Source: a virus
DNA length: 64,000 nt
Reading direction: 5' to 3' (one strand)
IMG/VR virus record: IMGVR_UViG_3300032116_000108
Span: 16,133-80,132 of that record
How positions within the stretch are numbered: position 1 is the stretch's first letter; each line of letters opens with the position of its first letter. Below the pieces are notes generated by a model, which was given only the letters and a program-made list of their open reading frames with translations, was not told the origin of the DNA and searched no databases. Positions 11,301 to 18,507 of this stretch are shown here, one piece after another. The position numbers and the translations under genes are program-made.

Positions 11301-14300
11301 GGTACCATTAGTATTTAAAATAACTATGTTTTTATAGTTTGCGTTAGAATTCCAAGAATTAAAAGAACCACCAACAACTATTCTCCCATCCGATAGTAAA
11401 TCAATAGAATTAACATACCCACCACCATTCGCACCACCACCAACACCACCTAAATTAACACCAAAAGATACGTCGTAGGTACCATCACTATTTAATCTTG
11501 CAAGACCGTATGGGGCATTAGCACCACCAAATTGTGAGAATATTCCACCTACTAAAATTTTACCATCAGGCTGAATTTTAATCGCCTTAACTTTACTACC
11601 TGAAGCGGTTCCAGCAAAAAATCCACTACTAGTGTTTGTTTTAAAAACTGTGTCATATAAACCAGTTGTACCATCTAATCTTATTATACCACCAAAGTTA
11701 AGAACACTATTATAAGTGGTAAACCAACCACCTACTAAAATTTTACCATCCGCCTGAACGGCAACCGCCTCTACAGGTAAATTAAAACCATTATTATAAT
11801 TATTACCACCATTACCAGTATTAAATTGACTATTTAATGACCCATCTGTTTGATTAAGTTTTGCAATTCCTATTGTATATACATTTGGTGATGATCCAAA
11901 AGTATACTGAACAAACGCACCTCCTAATACCGGATTATTAGTACTATCAAATGCAATGGAATTTATATAATCACTAAATTTACCACCAAAACTACCCGCA
12001 GTAAAATATCCATTACCCCACCTAAATTTAATTCCGTTTTCGTATATAAAATTTCTCAAAGGACCATAAGTAGAATAAAGGTCAACTGTTTGTTCTAATT
12101 GACCTAATGTCATTCCTGTAATGATTTGAAAATACTCTACCCCTGCAGGAAATTTATAATCTTTACTCTGTTCAGTTAATCTTAATTTTAATTGTGCAGT
12201 ACCAATTTGTTGATTAGTTTTTATATATGTTTTATTTACGTTATTTAAACCATTTTGAATGTTATTTGTTGTTCCAGTTACTGATGTTGTTCCAAATTGG
12301 TTTAACGTAGAACCTGTTAAGTTTGGGTCGTTTATTAAATTTAAATCAGTGAATGTTAATAATTGTCCAGCACCACCTAATTGTTCTAAAGTACCTTCAT
12401 CACATAAAAGAATCAAAGGTAAATCCGTAAAAGGTACTGATGGGTCTTCTAAATTTGTTTGTGGGTTGGTGTTTTTAACGGTAGTCGTAATATAAGTACC
12501 ATCTTCAAAGTATGCTCCTCTTGAATTTAATTTATTTAATGATTGTGACCAATGTGGTGTGAATCCTACTGCACCTATTTTACTATCTTGTTTTGGCCAA
12601 ACGGCAATATTAGTTTTTGCGAACTTAGTATATGGTCCACTATAACCAGCGAAACCTTGATTTATTCCATAATAAAATGATTGTTCGTCAGTTTCGCATG
12701 TTTGAAATGTTGAACAATAATTAGGTGAAATTAATTTTTGGTATTCTTGTAATTCTGTAAAAGTATATTCGCCAACACTATTACTATCAATTAAAACACT
12801 ATAATTAATTCTTTCTGATGTGTATACTGGGTCGGTTAAATCCCTATCCATTTCATATGTTTCACAAGTACAAGCCTCACAATCAGGATAACCCATCATA
12901 GGTAATGATAATCTAGGAAATGCCCTATCGTCTAACCTAATTGGGTTACTATCAGGACAATTTAATTCTGTTAAATTAAATTTTCTTCTAAGCCAATTTA
13001 TTGCATTACAAATTGCAATTATGATAACAAATATTATATCAAAAATTAAATTTATTATTTTTCTTATTATTGGATAAAATCTAGCAACAAAATGCCATAT
13101 AATAATTATTATTGGAAATACAACCGTAAATAATGTTATTAATAAATTGAATACGAAAAATAAACTATCAAAATTTCTAACTCCATCATTTACAGGAAAC
13201 CTGTTTGTTGTCGTTGTACATGACCTATCGGTTATTTCTTTAATCCCTAAATGTCTACTTCTATTGAAACCCCATTTCCACCTATCTAAAAAAGCAGATA
13301 CTGTATAAACTCTATTAAAATTAAACTCAAAAAACCTATCTTCACAATTGATTGCTTCTTGAATCATTTGATTTCCTAGTGTTGTTCCTGTGTCTCCATA
13401 TTCGTTCCAGTCTAAACTAAACGCATAACTTTGTTTTTGTAATAAGTCGTTTGCAGGTTTTTGTTCAGGAAATAAATTCCAACCATACTCTTTAATGTTT
13501 GGTATTAGATAATCGGGTCTTATTACATCGTCATTTGCTCCACCCTCATTTTGGTACACTACCCTAAATCTATATTTTGCCTTTGTTGGTATTCCTACTG
13601 TTGGGTCGTTAGATAATACTTGTTCTCCAAATTCGTTTGTAGAAACAAAATCCAAATTCATTGGTAGTTCCACTAACCATGTTCCGTTATCATCAACTAC
13701 GTTACCTCCTTCAGGTAATTGATACTGTTCTAAAACAGGGAGTCCGGCACTATCGTTATCTATTGTTTGTCTTATTGCTAAAATTTTAGCAGGTCCTGTA
13801 ACTAAATCACAAAGATTACCAGTATCAAACTTAGGTTTACAATTAATACCCAAAGCGTCATCATCTGTTGCTGAAAATAATGATCCCATAAAAATTGATT
13901 GTGGTTCAATTACAATTCCTAAATCTCTTAAATCAAAATCTACTCTTGTGATACCGACATTACAAATATCACCTTCACCCCAAAATGAAGCGACATCCAC
14001 ATCTTTTTTAGAGTTTATAATTTGAGGTAAGGCGTCTAAGTCTGAGGACGATCTAAATTGTGTTCCAGCAAATTGTGACTCAACACCCATACCCATTCTA
14101 ATCAAATCTGAGGGTCTTTGGGAGAAGCACCCTATGTTAGATATGTCCATGTCCATGATAACCGTTTGTATTCCTAATGGAACACCGACTATCATAAAGT
14201 CTCCGCTGTCGTTAGTTCTTACGGTATATTTATAATATTTTTCATATACTTCTAATACTTCTTGTCTTGTTAACACATCTTCTCTACTAGGGAATGTACC

Positions 14301-14654
14301 TGTTGGTGTGTGTCCCCCGTATTCTTTTTCGTAAGGTAAGAGGTTATATCTATACCCGTCTTCGTTTTTTTGATCAACTCTTTTATATGGGTAAAGTGTT
14401 GATATTACAACATCATTCTCGTCTTCTTGGGTTAATGGGACAAAAACAGAAACGGCAACATTAGGTACACCATAACCACCGTTAGCTACAACTCTACCTG
14501 TTACCACACCGTAATCAGCACAAAATCTTGTATAAACATCTGATTGTTTTAGTTTTAAAGATAAAATCTCAATGAAATCGAAATCTTGTTCGATATTCAT
14601 TCTTATATTTTTATCTTTCCCTGGTGTGGTTCTGAATCTATAACTTTTTCCCAT
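8349..14654 (-). CDS. Giant tail protein: carboxypeptidase-regulatory-like domain, membrane helices, delta-60 beta-propeller
   Basis: 2101 aa. Four parts are visible. (1) Residues ~45-175: a regulatory-like beta-sandwich ('GRVVANGGYGVPNVAVSVFV', later 'TNDSGDFMIVGVPLG'). (2) Residues ~495-555: two long hydrophobic stretches ('FPIIIIIWHFVA', 'LIFDIIFVIIIAIC') separated by a basic 'RKIIN' and followed by 'WLRRKF', resembling a helical hairpin. (3) Residues ~880-1290: at least five delta-60-type repeats with 'ADGKILVGGWF', 'PDGKILVGGIFSQFGG', 'SDGRIVVGGSF', which is the DUF5122/TIGR02608 beta-propeller pattern. (4) A long unassigned C-terminal ~700 residues. It is the first gene after gp6 and has a TATTTAT element 14 nt upstream. 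A virion role is inferred from the cluster. Membrane helices are unusual in a tail protein. Confidence 0.65.
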   Translation of the reverse strand: MGKSYRFRTTPGKDKNIRMNIEQDFDFIEILSLKLKQSDVYTRFCADYGVVTGRVVANGGYGVPNVAVSVFVPLTQEDENDVVISTLYPYKRVDQKNEDGYRYNLLPYEKEYGGHTPTGTFPSREDVLTRQEVLEVYEKYYKYTVRTNDSGDFMIVGVPLGIQTVIMDMDISNIGCFSQRPSDLIRMGMGVESQFAGTQFRSSSDLDALPQIINSKKDVDVASFWGEGDICNVGITRVDFDLRDLGIVIEPQSIFMGSLFSATDDDALGINCKPKFDTGNLCDLVTGPAKILAIRQTIDNDSAGLPVLEQYQLPEGGNVVDDNGTWLVELPMNLDFVSTNEFGEQVLSNDPTVGIPTKAKYRFRVVYQNEGGANDDVIRPDYLIPNIKEYGWNLFPEQKPANDLLQKQSYAFSLDWNEYGDTGTTLGNQMIQEAINCEDRFFEFNFNRVYTVSAFLDRWKWGFNRSRHLGIKEITDRSCTTTTNRFPVNDGVRNFDSLFFVFNLLITLFTVVFPIIIIIWHFVARFYPIIRKIINLIFDIIFVIIIAICNAINWLRRKFNLTELNCPDSNPIRLDDRAFPRLSLPMMGYPDCEACTCETYEMDRDLTDPVYTSERINYSVLIDSNSVGEYTFTELQEYQKLISPNYCSTFQTCETDEQSFYYGINQGFAGYSGPYTKFAKTNIAVWPKQDSKIGAVGFTPHWSQSLNKLNSRGAYFEDGTYITTTVKNTNPQTNLEDPSVPFTDLPLILLCDEGTLEQLGGAGQLLTFTDLNLINDPNLTGSTLNQFGTTSVTGTTNNIQNGLNNVNKTYIKTNQQIGTAQLKLRLTEQSKDYKFPAGVEYFQIITGMTLGQLEQTVDLYSTYGPLRNFIYENGIKFRWGNGYFTAGSFGGKFSDYINSIAFDSTNNPVLGGAFVQYTFGSSPNVYTIGIAKLNQTDGSLNSQFNTGNGGNNYNNGFNLPVEAVAVQADGKILVGGWFTTYNSVLNFGGIIRLDGTTGLYDTVFKTNTSSGFFAGTASGSKVKAIKIQPDGKILVGGIFSQFGGANAPYGLARLNSDGTYDVSFGVNLGGVGGGANGGGYVNSIDLLSDGRIVVGGSFNSWNSNANYKNIVILNTNGTIDASFDVTTLIPGEPNGFVGEVKIVKVDANDNILVGGKMTKFRGDSNIQKLVRITPTGIVDTLFNIFTELQQNLQDFTALSEIRSVEIDSNNQILIGGVFAALDRTNILKINQDGSIDPTFDAGNDWGTSVNTIKEDPNGGYYVGGNFSFNSANNTQRLNFAKIGTDGSLSETGTISNADPLSYWRNVASGFNAYPKFFFENFYNKEILILTRGVDPYTQKQTIEYDLSPLIGSTLKIKGDYYLNIPVQPNFPQWQQGLTGPSTTNLAWQEQGISNSQWYTGGITPESHDVINNTNPVLYHRPYNNFNITQPWSAFTNNSLKYYNSTDKSRVSHVAFPNDIYNIGDFTNGLGRETLVSYQWTQGSNTIGVQWTQGDPPDNVGPIYTDPNNGTPVFKQGIVEGSTFLASTKSPGERVNLVDPLTFVRIFSPAYHMDYLTDTIMTNKTRLVFRSDRLPTSTTTEVNGNTSYSLFLNDNFAIYRISDQGILEGLTYQINQQTDTTNNFQDFADDNSSQVNDAILNTLTCEGLKPLDCYVGQGTSFSVSDPCLTNEDTSLSTQRVIGGCYYFVQEPFFKVESIKKDINFFAEWKARFRFTYAACRGVISHVFQNNWVNGSLYMFPIKKQTIFDIQGNPTKRIHCGSKDTFYSDQGPVYYNEDYNGYFYRATPYNITNGFIGQKPKYFDTTTITWVDAEPKFKGMNKRNIHFPTTIMDLGARDQFAKEICFNPELEGYLIETIKSTSFNETSDILLFFILSRLLSSTNGQRLIGSGDASINTIFSRSENRIDGDLAQLFSINSEYGIVPFNDQFYDDFDIYLDSQGSALIGIFFSANTENRILLTPGINTFGNVQQLIPYPKTQEVPFYKWRKVDPQASTPSDPQPAPTIFGSELNDWNTDLQTTNNLYSVNYQTMSFNGIPYFQATNGNNTGYIINYDNNGQPTPVPSQNQATDSFIVGAPYHFYFGLNKGKSAMNRYISKYIVGQE

Positions 14655-14668
14655 TATTACCTTTGTTG

Positions 14669-14675
14669 ATAAATA
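14669..14675 (-). promoter_or_regulatory. TATTTAT upstream element
   Basis: TATTTAT 14 nt before the ATG of the 2101-aa gene, lying between that start and the weak hairpin after gp6. Confidence 0.4.
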
Positions 14676-14694
14676 GTTATTTTATCAATTTTAA

Positions 14695-14712
14695 GATAAG
14701 TCATAACTTATC
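14695..14712 (-). terminator. Weak hairpin after gp6-like gene
   Basis: Inverted repeat GATAAGT-N4-ACTTATC in the 70-nt gap between the gp6-like stop (14725) and the next start (14654). The stem is 7 bp and AT-rich, followed on the minus strand by TTAAAATT, so termination would be inefficient at best. Confidence 0.3.
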
Positions 14713-14724
14713 AAAATAAATAAT

Positions 14725-16563
14725 TTAACCAAAGTCAACGGTACTTAGATTTAAGACACTTACTTTAATGTCCTTATTAGGGAATCTTATTTGATATATT
14801 TGGTCAGGTTCTGCAAATATCGTATTATTAATTAGTCGTATCTGTTTTGTTGTTGTGTTCACATAACTTTGTGAAGTTTCTGATGATGAGTATTGACCTC
14901 CAACTTTATTATAGACTTTAACTTCACTTAATGTATTAACACCAGCAATATCTTGTATTTGTTTATTAAGGTCAGATATATTAACATTCTGACCCAAATC
15001 TCTATTTGCTGGATTCATGAAGTTTGAAGTTGTATTAATAATTTCAGTTATTACTTGAGATTGGCTACCAGGTGAATCTAAAACTACAAAAAATTCAAAC
15101 TCTAAATCAATAACTTTTGCAACTTCTACGGAAATATAATCATTAATCATTCTATATCTTGATAAATAAGTTGCCAAATTTGAGATCAAGTTATTAGAAA
15201 CCGTTTGTGTTAATGCCCCTGAAACATCATACGATAAAACTTTAACCGATATTTTATTATTAAATTCACTTATTTGAACCTTTGCAGGTGCACCAAATTT
15301 TCCAGGCATTGTCTCTATAAGAGATTTATAATCATTAATTGTTACAGCCCTTCTTTGTGCCGCAAAATTAAATGAAACCATATTTCTTACTTCATTAACG
15401 CTAGGTTGATTTGCCCCTCCTATTGCTGCCGTAATATTATTTACAGTTAATGACTGGACAACATTAGTATTGTCTTGTTGTGACGGACCATTAACACTAA
15501 AATCTATTTGACCTAATTGATTTATCGCACCAACACCAATATTGGACGATAAACCACCACCAATTCTATATTGTATAAACAATGTTGTGTTTGGTATAAC
15601 GGTTAAACCTAAACCAATATTATTTTGATAATTCGCTAAGTTTAATTTTATACCTGTATTTGTAAAATTGTTTAATTGTTGTTCAGGTGTTGTTGTTCCT
15701 CCACCAAATTGTAACTTTAAAAACCCTTCAGGTGTATATTCAGTTATAAATCTATTTTGAGTTTTTATATATTTCCCTACTTTTACACCAGCGTTATCTG
15801 TTGGTTTTGTTGGGTCTTCTACAAATATTGTGTCTTCAACTAAAGAATCGACTTCATACCATCTATTTGTTGATGTCGAAAACTCGGCAAATGTTGGTGT
15901 TGTTTGGTATTGTGTTCCGTCTTTTTGTATTACTGAAGTTACCCCTAAAACATTTCTTTCAGGTAAGAAAAAATTAAAAAAGGGAACAACATCTTGTGGG
16001 TTAATTACTTTTTTAAATACTTTTGTGGCCCCATTTACTACCACTTCTTGTTTAGTAATGACATAACTTGATAACTTATTATCTTGATCAAATATAGGTC
16101 TAACTGTTCTATTGATAAAACCTTCATTATTAAATTGAGTGGAAAAATCAACGTCGTTAACTAATTCAAAGATCTGTCCTCCTCCTTGAAACTGGGATCC
16201 TGCCCTTAAAATACCTAAATATCTTGAATCAGGGGAATCACCAAATGGTCGTACTGTTATTGAAATATTAACAATCGCAACCGATGGTCTGTATCCCGGA
16301 ATTTTAAGTCCGTAGGTTCTAGCAATATTAAATACTGAAGATCTTTGTTGTGCAAACTGTAATACTGTTTCTTGAACACTTCTATCAATATGATAATGTA
16401 AGTTGTCACCTATCGCAGCATTTAAATCCATGAACACAGAAAAAAGAGATGCGTCATTAAAATTTTGTATTAACTCAGGGTAATACTGTTGTGTATAATT
16501 TAATAAGTCTTCTCTTAAACTTACAAAATCTCTGTTTGTGTATGAAATTTTATTATTTGCCAT
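14725..16563 (-). CDS. Baseplate wedge protein, T4 gp6-like (gpJ family)
   Basis: 612 aa, close to T4 gp6 (660 aa). The N-terminus 'ISYTNRDFVSLREDLLNY' and the following 'DLNAAIGDNLHYHIDRSVQE' are the hallmark of the gp6/baseplate J-like family. The central 'FGGGTTTPEQQLNN' and C-terminal 'RRAVTINDYKSLIETMPGKFG' are also typical. gp6 dimerises to form the wedge ring and triggers sheath contraction. It sits 6 nt downstream of the gp25-like gene, the conserved gp25-gp6 order of contractile machines. The start ATG is at 16563; the leader lacks a Shine-Dalgarno sequence. Confidence 0.9.
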   Translation of the reverse strand: MANNKISYTNRDFVSLREDLLNYTQQYYPELIQNFNDASLFSVFMDLNAAIGDNLHYHIDRSVQETVLQFAQQRSSVFNIARTYGLKIPGYRPSVAIVNISITVRPFGDSPDSRYLGILRAGSQFQGGGQIFELVNDVDFSTQFNNEGFINRTVRPIFDQDNKLSSYVITKQEVVVNGATKVFKKVINPQDVVPFFNFFLPERNVLGVTSVIQKDGTQYQTTPTFAEFSTSTNRWYEVDSLVEDTIFVEDPTKPTDNAGVKVGKYIKTQNRFITEYTPEGFLKLQFGGGTTTPEQQLNNFTNTGIKLNLANYQNNIGLGLTVIPNTTLFIQYRIGGGLSSNIGVGAINQLGQIDFSVNGPSQQDNTNVVQSLTVNNITAAIGGANQPSVNEVRNMVSFNFAAQRRAVTINDYKSLIETMPGKFGAPAKVQISEFNNKISVKVLSYDVSGALTQTVSNNLISNLATYLSRYRMINDYISVEVAKVIDLEFEFFVVLDSPGSQSQVITEIINTTSNFMNPANRDLGQNVNISDLNKQIQDIAGVNTLSEVKVYNKVGGQYSSSETSQSYVNTTTKQIRLINNTIFAEPDQIYQIRFPNKDIKVSVLNLSTVDFG

Positions 16564-16569
16564 ATAACA

Positions 16570-17031
16570 TTAAATATTAATTATTACAAATTCTCTAGAA
16601 CCAAATGGGTTACTTTCATTTGTGTACTCTATTTTAACTTTTGCCGTGTATTCTTCGGTATTTGCACCAGGTAATCTGTAAATCTCGTCGTTAAATTCTT
16701 GTGATTCAATTCTTTCGATGCTATTTTCATCTTTAATATACGGTTCTATTGATATGTTTTGTATAGTTAAATTTGGAATGTATTCAGAAACGCTTTGTTG
16801 TATTTCATTTTTAATGGCTTCAAAAGTTTCCCCGTCAAGTGGTTCAAAAATATACTCATAGAGTCTTGTACCAAAATCAGGTAGGTAATACCTATAACCT
16901 TTTCTTGTTAATAATAAATGAATCAAATTACTTCTTATTTCCTCATCCGTTTGTTCTGATAATGAAAGATATTTTCCTGTTATACTTTGTCTAAAAGGAA
17001 AATTTATACCGTATGTTATACCATTTGCCAT
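16570..17031 (-). CDS. Baseplate wedge protein, T4 gp25-like
   Basis: 153 aa from ATG 17031, close to T4 gp25 (132 aa). A longer reading from a TTG at 17049 is less likely because a TATTTAT element sits just upstream of the ATG. Diagnostic features are 'TDEEIRSNLIHLLLTRKGYR' and 'LPDFGTRLYEYIFEPLD', the GPW/gp25 pattern (loss of the lysozyme name's catalytic site is normal for this family). gp25 nucleates sheath assembly at the baseplate and binds gp6, whose gene follows after 6 nt. Confidence 0.92.
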   Translation of the reverse strand: MANGITYGINFPFRQSITGKYLSLSEQTDEEIRSNLIHLLLTRKGYRYYLPDFGTRLYEYIFEPLDGETFEAIKNEIQQSVSEYIPNLTIQNISIEPYIKDENSIERIESQEFNDEIYRLPGANTEEYTAKVKIEYTNESNPFGSREFVIINI

Positions 17032-17036
17032 ATATA

Positions 17037-17043
17037 ATAAATA
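17037..17043 (-). promoter_or_regulatory. TATTTAT upstream element
   Basis: TATTTAT 5 nt before the ATG of the gp25-like gene. It favours 17031 over the TTG at 17049 as the start. Confidence 0.4.
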
Positions 17044-17076
17044 TAACAAAACATAATTTGCATTATATGGTAAAAA

Positions 17077-18159
17077 CTATTTTACTAAATTGTGTTTTGT
17101 TTTATCATGAACAAACTCATATTCTTTACTCATTGCACCAAATGTAACCTTATCCAAACTAATTGTTTTGATCCATGAAGGTAAAACAACATAATCTAAA
17201 GCCTTACAATTCATATTTGCGTTTTCTTCATTAATTAAATACCAATAAATCCAAACCAATTGCATTTTAGTAAATTGTTTTCCTGATTTATTAGTTATCC
17301 TATATTTGTTTATTGTTTTATCAAATTTAATTTCAGCTTGGAATGGGTTTAACCCAATGTCTGGTAAATCTGTTTTTAATCCTAATGTGTCATTATTTGT
17401 TAAAATTTTACACATTAATATATTAGTATTATTTATTTTTACAGTTTTAGACCCATAGTATGATGAATCCATACTAGTTCTATTTGATTCTGTTTGTTTA
17501 AATTTTTCATTAGCATCAAAAGGGGGGATTTGTTTTTCTTTTTTTTTAGTATTGAATTTTATTTTGAATGTTGCTTGTTGTCCAGGTATTGGGTATAATT
17601 TAGTATCTCTTTTTTCGTCTATTTTACCTCCCGTATCCATGATTCTAGAATACGTTTGTACTATAACATTACTAGATGGAAATTCTTTAATTAAAACATT
17701 TTTTAAAGAATTTGCCCTATTTTTTGCATACTCTAAATTTTTTTCTCTGTTTTTTTCACCTGATAGTCCTTCGTATTTATTTGTAACTTTTTCTATTTTA
17801 AAAGGATCATTCGCATCTGTATTTTTATAATCGGCATTCATCGGTCCGTCAACATAATTACTAGCACCACCATAAACTGTAACATTTAACAAGTTAGTCA
17901 TTTCTATCCCCTGTTTGTCTAAATCCTCTTTAATTTTTTGTATAGCATTATTAATAGTAATTTCACTTTTTGTAACATCAAAACTTATGAAACCATTAAC
18001 CATATACTCGTTAGGGTTATCTTTAGAATTTGTTTTATTTAAAGTTATTAATGGTTTAGAAAAATCTAACCCTTCTAATAATACCTGTTGTTTGTTAAAT
18101 TTAACATACATTTCAAGTATATTTTTTTTTTCATTTTCACTTATAAATAATTTTTTCAT
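17077..18159 (-). CDS. OmpA-like-domain protein with capsid-targeting-like N-terminus
   Basis: 360 aa from ATG 18159; a GTG extension to 18192 would run into a terminator hairpin and is rejected. The first 29 residues ('MKKLFISENEKKNILEMY'... 'VLLE') resemble the leaders seen on four other proteins here and contain two I/L-x-E sites. Residues ~95-190 carry an OmpA_C-like pattern: 'VTVYGGASNYVDG', then 'NLEYAKNRANSLKNVLIKEF', corresponding to the family's N..LS..RA..V..YL helix. OmpA-like domains bind peptidoglycan. The remaining ~170 residues are unrecognised. A virion or envelope-interacting role is inferred from the leader and its place beside baseplate genes. Confidence 0.6.
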   Translation of the reverse strand: MKKLFISENEKKNILEMYVKFNKQQVLLEGLDFSKPLITLNKTNSKDNPNEYMVNGFISFDVTKSEITINNAIQKIKEDLDKQGIEMTNLLNVTVYGGASNYVDGPMNADYKNTDANDPFKIEKVTNKYEGLSGEKNREKNLEYAKNRANSLKNVLIKEFPSSNVIVQTYSRIMDTGGKIDEKRDTKLYPIPGQQATFKIKFNTKKKEKQIPPFDANEKFKQTESNRTSMDSSYYGSKTVKINNTNILMCKILTNNDTLGLKTDLPDIGLNPFQAEIKFDKTINKYRITNKSGKQFTKMQLVWIYWYLINEENANMNCKALDYVVLPSWIKTISLDKVTFGAMSKEYEFVHDKTKHNLVK

Positions 18160-18166
18160 ACATATA

Positions 18167-18173
18167 ATAAATA
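18167..18173 (-). promoter_or_regulatory. TATTTAT upstream element
   Basis: TATTTAT 7 nt before the ATG at 18159, directly downstream of the hairpin at 18184-18211. If it is a promoter core the message would be nearly leaderless. Confidence 0.4.
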
Positions 18174-18183
18174 TGTATATAAA

Positions 18184-18211
18184 AAAAATCACTAATTACT
18201 TAGTGATTTTT
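18184..18211 (-). terminator. Terminator after DUF5522-like gene
   Basis: 12-bp perfect stem AAAAATCACTAA / TTAGTGATTTTT with a 4-nt loop, followed on the minus strand by further T residues. The TAG stop of the gene (18192-18194) lies inside the stem, so translation to the stop would occlude part of the hairpin. Confidence 0.65.
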
Positions 18212-18422
18212 CTTGTAGGTTTGTATTTCCTCTTTCATGTCTTGGTTCGTATGGACAATGTAAACATCCGTTACCACAACATTTACCACGTTTCATATGG
18301 TAATCTTCTGTCATGACCATTCTACCTTGACTATCATAATAAAACTCAGTTGGTTGAAGTTTTGGTCCAAACTCTCTAACATATTGTTGTTGTATCCAAT
18401 CTTTTGATGCCCCTACATTCAT
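18192..18422 (-). CDS. Small Cys-rich DUF5522-like protein
   Basis: 76 aa. The signature 'YHMKRGKCCGNGCLHCPY' (residues ~41-58) matches the DUF5522 pattern YHxxRGxCCGNGCRHCPY, four cysteines and a histidine that suggest a metal-binding knuckle. Function of the family is unknown. The preceding residues 'EFYYDSQGRMVMTEDY' are also family-like. It lies between two hairpins (18184-18211 and 18449-18478), so it is probably transcribed as a single gene or by readthrough from the reductase. The family is mostly known from Bacteroidota genomes, which fits the proposed host; that is recalled knowledge, not a search. Confidence 0.75.
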   Translation of the reverse strand: MNVGASKDWIQQQYVREFGPKLQPTEFYYDSQGRMVMTEDYHMKRGKCCGNGCLHCPYEPRHERGNTNLQEKSLSN

Positions 18423-18448
18423 TTTAGTTAGTTTTTCTTTGGTTATAA

Positions 18449-18478
18449 AACGCCAACAAAACTTGGTATGTTAGCGTT
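18449..18478 (-). terminator. Hairpin ending the replication operon
   Basis: AACGCCAACA / TGTTAGCGTT, 10-bp stem with one G-U pair and a 10-nt loop, 30 nt past the reductase stop. It is followed by TTATAACC rather than a long U-run, so efficiency is uncertain. Confidence 0.5.
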
Positions 18479-18507
18479 ATATCATTTCCCCATTGTACTT
18501 TCATGAC

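Noticed and set aside
17915-18316. Plus-strand 133-aa hydrophobic frame
   Set aside because: It is antisense to the OmpA-like and DUF5522-like genes, spans the terminator hairpin and has composition of reversed AT-rich coding sequence.
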